Assembly: GCF_017874375.1 (NCBI RefSeq)
Contig: NZ_JAGGLK010000003.1
Span: 124,001 to 188,000 of the forward strand
Reading direction: 5' to 3'
Source: Methanohalophilus levihalophilus
GTDB taxonomy: Archaea > Halobacteriota > Methanosarcinia > Methanosarcinales > Methanosarcinaceae
DNA: 64,000 nucleotides
Shown here: positions 60,683 to 64,000 of the stretch, one piece after another
How positions within the stretch are numbered: position 1 is the first letter of the stretch
Layout of the letters: each line of letters opens with the position of its first letter
Notes under the pieces: generated by a model
Told to the model about the DNA's origin: nothing
Database searches by the model: none
What the model saw: only the letters and a program-made list of their open reading frames with translations
Made by a program: the position numbers and the translations under genes

Positions 60683-62029
60683 TCAGAGTATGCCAAGGTA
60701 TGTGTCCAGTTCCCACTGGTGTACCCTTGCCTTGTAATTGTCCCATTCCTTTGTTTTGGCACACAGGTAATTCTCGAACAGGTGATCACCTACAGTCTGG
60801 CGTACGAAATCACTGTTCTTCATTGCATCGATTGCCTCTCTCAGATTCCCCGGGAGAGAGTAAATCCCCATATCTTTCTTTTCTGTTTCTGTAAGTTCAA
60901 ATATGTTTCTTTTAACTGAGTCCCCGGGATCAGTTTTATTCTTGATTCCGTTTAGCCCTGCAGACAGCATCAGTGCAAATGCCAGATAGGGGTTGCATGC
61001 CGGGTCCGGGCAGCGGAGTTCCACACGGGTCCCCTTGCCTCTTGTTGCCGGAATCCTGATGAGTGAACTGCGGTTGCTGTCAGACCAGGTTATGTAAATC
61101 GGGGCTTCATAACCGGGAACCAGCCTCTTGTATGAGTTAACAGTCGGGTTTGTGATTGCTGTAAATTCACTGATGTGATCCAGCAGTCCGCCGATGTAGT
61201 ATCTTGCAGTATCTGAAAGCCCGTTTGGAGTTTCAGGGTCGTAGAACACATTGTTTCCGTTTTTATCAGTCAGTGACTGGTTGCTGTGCATGCCTGATCC
61301 GTTGACTCCGTACAGTGGTTTTGGCATGAAGGTTGCATAGTACCCGTGGTGGGTTGCTATGGATTTCACCACGTATTTGAATGTGATGACATTGTCAGCA
61401 GTGGTCAGGACGTCGCCGAACCTGAAGTTAATTTCATGCTGTGAAGGTGCAACCTCGTGGTGTGATGCCTCAAGTTTGAAGCCAGTGTCTTCAAGCGCAA
61501 AATCAATTGCCCTTCTGACATCCTGTGCCTTGTCAAGTGGCGCGAAATCAAAGTACCCTCCGGTATCGGTAAGCTCAGTGGTAGGATTGCCATGCTCATC
61601 CAGTTTGAACAGGAAGAATTCGAGCTCAGGCCCGACATCCATATTGTATCCCAATTCAGCAGCTTCAGCAATCGTTTTCTTCAGGACGTATCGTGGGTCG
61701 CCCTCAAAGGGTGTGCCGTCAGGCATCTTTATGTCGCCGATGATACGTGCAACCGCACCTTCGGATGGCCTCCATGGAAGCACCCTGAATGTAGATGGGT
61801 CCGGCATAAGGATCATGTCAGATTCCTCAATACGGGCAAATCCTTCGATTGAAGATCCGTCAAACATGACGCCGTCATTAAAGGCATCTTCCAAATCCTC
61901 GGATGGAATAGCCCAGCTTTTGATCATGCCCATGATGTCTGTAAACTGGGTCCTGATGAATTTGACATCGTTCTCGGTTACTGCTTGCAATACGTCTTCT
62001 TTTGTCTGGTACTTGTTCTCAATTTTCAT
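60683..62029 (-). CDS. glnA: glutamine synthetase
   Basis: Makes glutamine from glutamate, ammonia and ATP. It has 448 residues of the GlnA type I form. Visible motifs are MFDGSSIEGFARIEESDM, GPELEFFLF, HHEVAPSQHEINFRFGD, NGSGMHSNQS and the Arg-rich RGKGTRVELRCPDPACNPYL. ATG 62029 lies seven bases after GGAGGG; the GTG at 62044 overlaps that site. It heads the GS/GOGAT block. Regulation by 2-oxoglutarate and NrpR is expected in this group. Confidence 0.97.
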   Translation of the reverse strand: MKIENKYQTKEDVLQAVTENDVKFIRTQFTDIMGMIKSWAIPSEDLEDAFNDGVMFDGSSIEGFARIEESDMILMPDPSTFRVLPWRPSEGAVARIIGDIKMPDGTPFEGDPRYVLKKTIAEAAELGYNMDVGPELEFFLFKLDEHGNPTTELTDTGGYFDFAPLDKAQDVRRAIDFALEDTGFKLEASHHEVAPSQHEINFRFGDVLTTADNVITFKYVVKSIATHHGYYATFMPKPLYGVNGSGMHSNQSLTDKNGNNVFYDPETPNGLSDTARYYIGGLLDHISEFTAITNPTVNSYKRLVPGYEAPIYITWSDSNRSSLIRIPATRGKGTRVELRCPDPACNPYLAFALMLSAGLNGIKNKTDPGDSVKRNIFELTETEKKDMGIYSLPGNLREAIDAMKNSDFVRQTVGDHLFENYLCAKTKEWDNYKARVHQWELDTYLGIL

Positions 62030-62052
62030 AGTTTTGCCCTCCACATGGCAGG

Positions 62053-62085
62053 CAGTAACCCTTTACCGACTTAATATTATATAAA
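62053..62085 (-). promoter_or_regulatory. glnA promoter with NrpR-like dyad
   Basis: A TATA box, TTTATATAA, lies at 62077-62085 on the minus strand. About ten bases downstream, at 62053-62068, CGGTAAAGGGTTACTG forms an imperfect dyad (GTAA-N4-TTAC with outer C/G). It covers the expected transcription start, a good place for a repressor such as NrpR. The match to the NrpR site is my inference. Confidence 0.45.
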
Positions 62086-62237
62086 GATTTGCATTATTTG
62101 CTTCTGTTAAGCTAAGGAGTACGGAGAAAAGATAACTTTTCAACTAAATTTTGAAGTTTCAAGATTTGAAAAGAAAGTTATTTCTTGGTTTAACCAGATA
62201 GAAAAATAAGTTACATCGTGAAATGTGAGGTAATAAA

Positions 62238-62411
62238 ATGAATGAAGGGCTATCGAGTTCACTGCTAAAGTGCCACCACTCTCAAAACGGATGGTGTACT
62301 TTTGATAGAATGACAGAAAGAGGTCATGTTTGCTTAACCGGAATGCAATGCGATGGCTATGACGATTCTTGCCCATTTAAAGAGACGCCAGAAGACATTA
62401 AGATGAACTAA
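62238..62411 (+). CDS. 57-residue cysteine-rich microprotein
   Basis: ATG 62238 lies seven bases after GAGG. The product starts MNEGLSSSLLKCHHSQNGWC and contains five Cys (12, 20, 32, 38, 45) and His 13, 14 and 30, so it could fold around zinc or an Fe-S cluster; no family is recognised. Its codon use and ribosome site look genuine. It is divergent from glnA with about 200 bp between, and is followed 40 bp later by a membrane-protein gene. Confidence 0.65.
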   Translation: MNEGLSSSLLKCHHSQNGWCTFDRMTERGHVCLTGMQCDGYDDSCPFKETPEDIKMN

Positions 62412-62451
62412 ACTCAATCTTCCAGATCTTCAAATTTGGCTAGGGTTAAAT

Positions 62452-62898
62452 ATGGGGGAATTACAAGAAATACATGACAGTATTTTATTTCATGTAGGGC
62501 TGTTTATCTCAGGTATTGTTGCGGGAATAGCTGTTTTTGGAATTGAAATGGAATTTTTCGTTGGAAGCATGATTATAGAAGCACTTTCCAACTCTCTTCC
62601 AGCATCCGATACAACAAATTTAGCTATTTCTAATTATTACTCCATGATCTTTTTACTTACAATTGGAGGGATTATTCAAGGTATTTTGATTGGATTTTTG
62701 GATAAAATTTCCTTTTCGTTTGGATATATTTGTGGCGTTTTATTTATGGTTACAATACTAGGAGGTGTATTGTGGAGTGTGGCACCTTCGGTTGTTATTG
62801 GGATGGTAGTTGCTTTCATCGCTGTCTTAATCGGAATTTACTTAAGGATATTAATGAAAAATAAAACTGAACATAATTATGGAGATCATTACTGGTAA
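62452..62898 (+). CDS. four-helix membrane protein of unknown function
   Basis: A 148-residue protein with four hydrophobic helices (about residues 13-45, 60-85, 88-108 and 112-135). It has no known motif. It starts MGELQEIHDSILFHVGL and ends with a short His-containing tail (EHNYGDHYW). Its AT-rich codon use differs somewhat from the CPBP gene behind it. The coding end lies 34 bp before the CPBP start. Confidence 0.75.
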   Translation: MGELQEIHDSILFHVGLFISGIVAGIAVFGIEMEFFVGSMIIEALSNSLPASDTTNLAISNYYSMIFLLTIGGIIQGILIGFLDKISFSFGYICGVLFMVTILGGVLWSVAPSVVIGMVVAFIAVLIGIYLRILMKNKTEHNYGDHYW

Positions 62899-62932
62899 TA
62901 CGATTCCACTCAAAATCCAAAAGGAGAATACG

Positions 62933-63733
62933 ATGCAAACAGAACCAAACGCTGAAGGAATGACGGTAAAAACGCTCATTCCTTTCTTCTTGCTTTCCTT
63001 CGCCCTGACCTGGGGTCTCGCTGCTGTGCTGGTTTTCGTATCATTTAGCACTCCTGTATTTCTCCTTGCAGTGTATTCTCCCGGTATTGTCGGCATATTT
63101 CTGGTCTGGCGATATTACGGAACGCAAGGCTTGCGTAGCTTTTTCAGGCGACTAACCCTGTGGAGGATGCCCGGGGTTTGGTGGCTATTCTTAATCGTGG
63201 GCTTTCCGGCTATCATTTACCTTGGAGCCGCAATCAATGGTACCATCAGCGATCCGTTCCCCTTTTCCCCATGGTATCAGGTGCTTCCGGCGATAGCATT
63301 CTCCCTTTTCCTTCTGGGCACAAATGAGGAATTCGGATGGCGTGGAGTCGCCCTGCCCCTGTTGCAGCGCAAATACTCTCCCTTCTGGGCGGGCTTGATT
63401 CTGGGTGTCGTCTGGGCAGCCTGGCATATCCCTGCTTTCTTTATCAGCGGACTCCAATTTGAAAGCTGGTCAGTCTTGCCATACTTTGGCGGTGTGATTG
63501 TACTCTCCATAATCCTCACCCCCATTTTCAATAGCGCTAAAGGCAGCCTGTTAATAGCTTACCTGTTCCACTTTCAGGTAATGAATCCCATCTTTCCCGA
63601 TGCCCAACCCTGGGACAGCCTACTTCTCGCTCTCGCGGCAGTTGTCATCGTTGTCCTGAATCGGCGTACGATGTTCAAAAAAGGAACCGGAGTTACCGAT
63701 GTCCTGATGCCGGAACAAGAAAGCGGGGCTTAA
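62933..63733 (+). CDS. CPBP-family intramembrane metalloprotease
   Basis: A 266-residue multi-pass protein of the CAAX/Abi (CPBP) family. Motif 1 is NEEFGWRG (EExxxR) near residue 135, motif 2 is VVWAAWHIPAFF, and a third His-containing segment is AYLFHFQV. Eight helices are predicted. ATG 62933 lies six bases after AAGGAG. Family members process prenylated peptides or act in bacteriocin immunity; the role here is unknown. The GC-richer codon use than its neighbour may point to recent transfer. Confidence 0.9.
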   Translation: MQTEPNAEGMTVKTLIPFFLLSFALTWGLAAVLVFVSFSTPVFLLAVYSPGIVGIFLVWRYYGTQGLRSFFRRLTLWRMPGVWWLFLIVGFPAIIYLGAAINGTISDPFPFSPWYQVLPAIAFSLFLLGTNEEFGWRGVALPLLQRKYSPFWAGLILGVVWAAWHIPAFFISGLQFESWSVLPYFGGVIVLSIILTPIFNSAKGSLLIAYLFHFQVMNPIFPDAQPWDSLLLALAAVVIVVLNRRTMFKKGTGVTDVLMPEQESGA

Positions 63734-63792
63734 CCCTTCTTTCGAATCCTGCCATCATCAATTGTTAATACCAATAGATCCTCAGATCCATT

Positions 63793-64000
63793 ATGGAACA
63801 CGATCATCCCGAATCTGACGACTCCTTTGATGACACTTACAGGGAAAACACCGAGATGTTCGGTCACCCGTATCAGGAATTGCAGGATTACTTTTCTTCC
63901 AACCCTGTAAAAGGAACTCTCTTAGATCTGGGATGTGGTCAGGGTCGGGATTCCCTGTTCCTTGCATCACTGGGCTACGATGTCACAGCGGTTGATATTT
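63793..64000 (+). CDS. class I SAM-dependent methyltransferase (3' end outside window)
   Basis: An open frame from ATG 63793 to the window edge. The N-terminus starts [20 protein letters not shown] and includes the SAM motif [20 protein letters not shown] near residue 45, followed by VTAVDI. The arrangement resembles TehB/UbiE-like small methyltransferases. Substrate and length cannot be judged. Confidence 0.85.
   Translation, partial: MEHDHPESDDSFDDTYRENTEMFGHPYQELQDYFSSNPVKGTLLDLGCGQGRDSLFLASLGYDVTAVDI

Noticed and set aside
61359-62084. A 241-codon plus-strand frame
   Set aside because: It is antisense to glnA; the glnA protein is complete and unmistakable.
62140-62376. A 78-codon minus-strand frame opposite the Cys-rich microprotein
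   Set aside because: It has no ribosome site and an unusual Phe/Ser content; the plus-strand frame has GAGG at correct spacing and patterned Cys.
1-64000. CRISPR arrays, insertion sequences, prophage or integrase genes
   Set aside because: No spaced direct repeats, transposase motifs or terminal repeats were seen on reading; a formal repeat search would settle it.

Overview
The window looks like chromosomal DNA of a methanogenic archaeon of the order Methanosarcinales, probably a halophilic or marine methylotrophic genus (Methanohalophilus, Methanolobus or Methanococcoides type; the genus is inferred, not proven). The evidence is archaeal information-processing genes (TBP, RNase P subunit Rnp4, SRP 7S RNA, Mre11/Rad50), archaeal promoters with TATA boxes, AglJ-type N-glycosylation, a cupin-type phosphoglucose isomerase, an F420-type beta subunit next to a split archaeal glutamate synthase, a stand-alone NrpR effector domain (NrpRII type), a DUF1699 protein and a Na+,K+-ATPase-like P-type pump. 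I see no CRISPR array, insertion sequence, integrase or rRNA.

Layout. 1-8056: glycogen/alpha-glucan block (a GH57-like protein lacking the catalytic Asp, an intact GH57 enzyme, GH15, debranching enzyme, GT4 glycogen synthase-like, a winged-helix protein). 8086-10878: Na+,K+-ATPase-like pump. 11103-14906: four overlapping genes for an EanB-like multi-rhodanese, an EgtD/EanA-like histidine methyltransferase, SufS and SufE. This reads as a self-contained anaerobic ergothioneine operon with its own cysteine-derived sulfur supply, and is the most interesting system here. 14914-24007: DUF61, a glycoside-hydrolase-like lipoprotein, B12-dependent ribonucleotide reductase, an ArsR-controlled metal permease, HtrA, cupin, sensor kinase, HIT protein. 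24068-27410: ferrous-iron uptake (FeoA, FeoA, FeoB, membrane protein, FeoC-like) behind DtxR-like sites. 27432-29930: an uncharacterised cysteine/Fe-S cluster (GXGXG, ferredoxin, CGGC, DUF166) whose first gene has no ordinary start codon. 30039-32103: small membrane protein, cyclophilin, ThiC.

32363-44201 is a long minus-strand run: Mre11, Rad50, a coiled-coil protein, SMC, ScpA, ScpB, TBP and AglJ, placing break repair and condensin side by side. 44303-50385 holds phosphoglucose isomerase, NrpRII, a RecJ-like exonuclease with an overlapping PD-(D/E)XK nuclease, YjbQ, DUF1699, a metallo-beta-lactamase-fold hydrolase and Rnp4. 50440-51265 is an RNA region: tRNA-Ser(GCU), SRP RNA and a candidate unknown structured RNA with its own TATA box.

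51424-64000: YggS, YihY, a small winged-helix protein, a double KaiC-like ATPase, exonuclease VII (XseA/XseB), then the nitrogen-assimilation block (glutamine synthetase, glutamate synthase in three polypeptides, an FrhB-like protein). The last can be read as a GS/GOGAT module fed with electrons from reduced F420 and possibly repressed through NrpR. The window ends with a Cys-rich microprotein, a membrane protein, a CPBP protease and the start of a methyltransferase.
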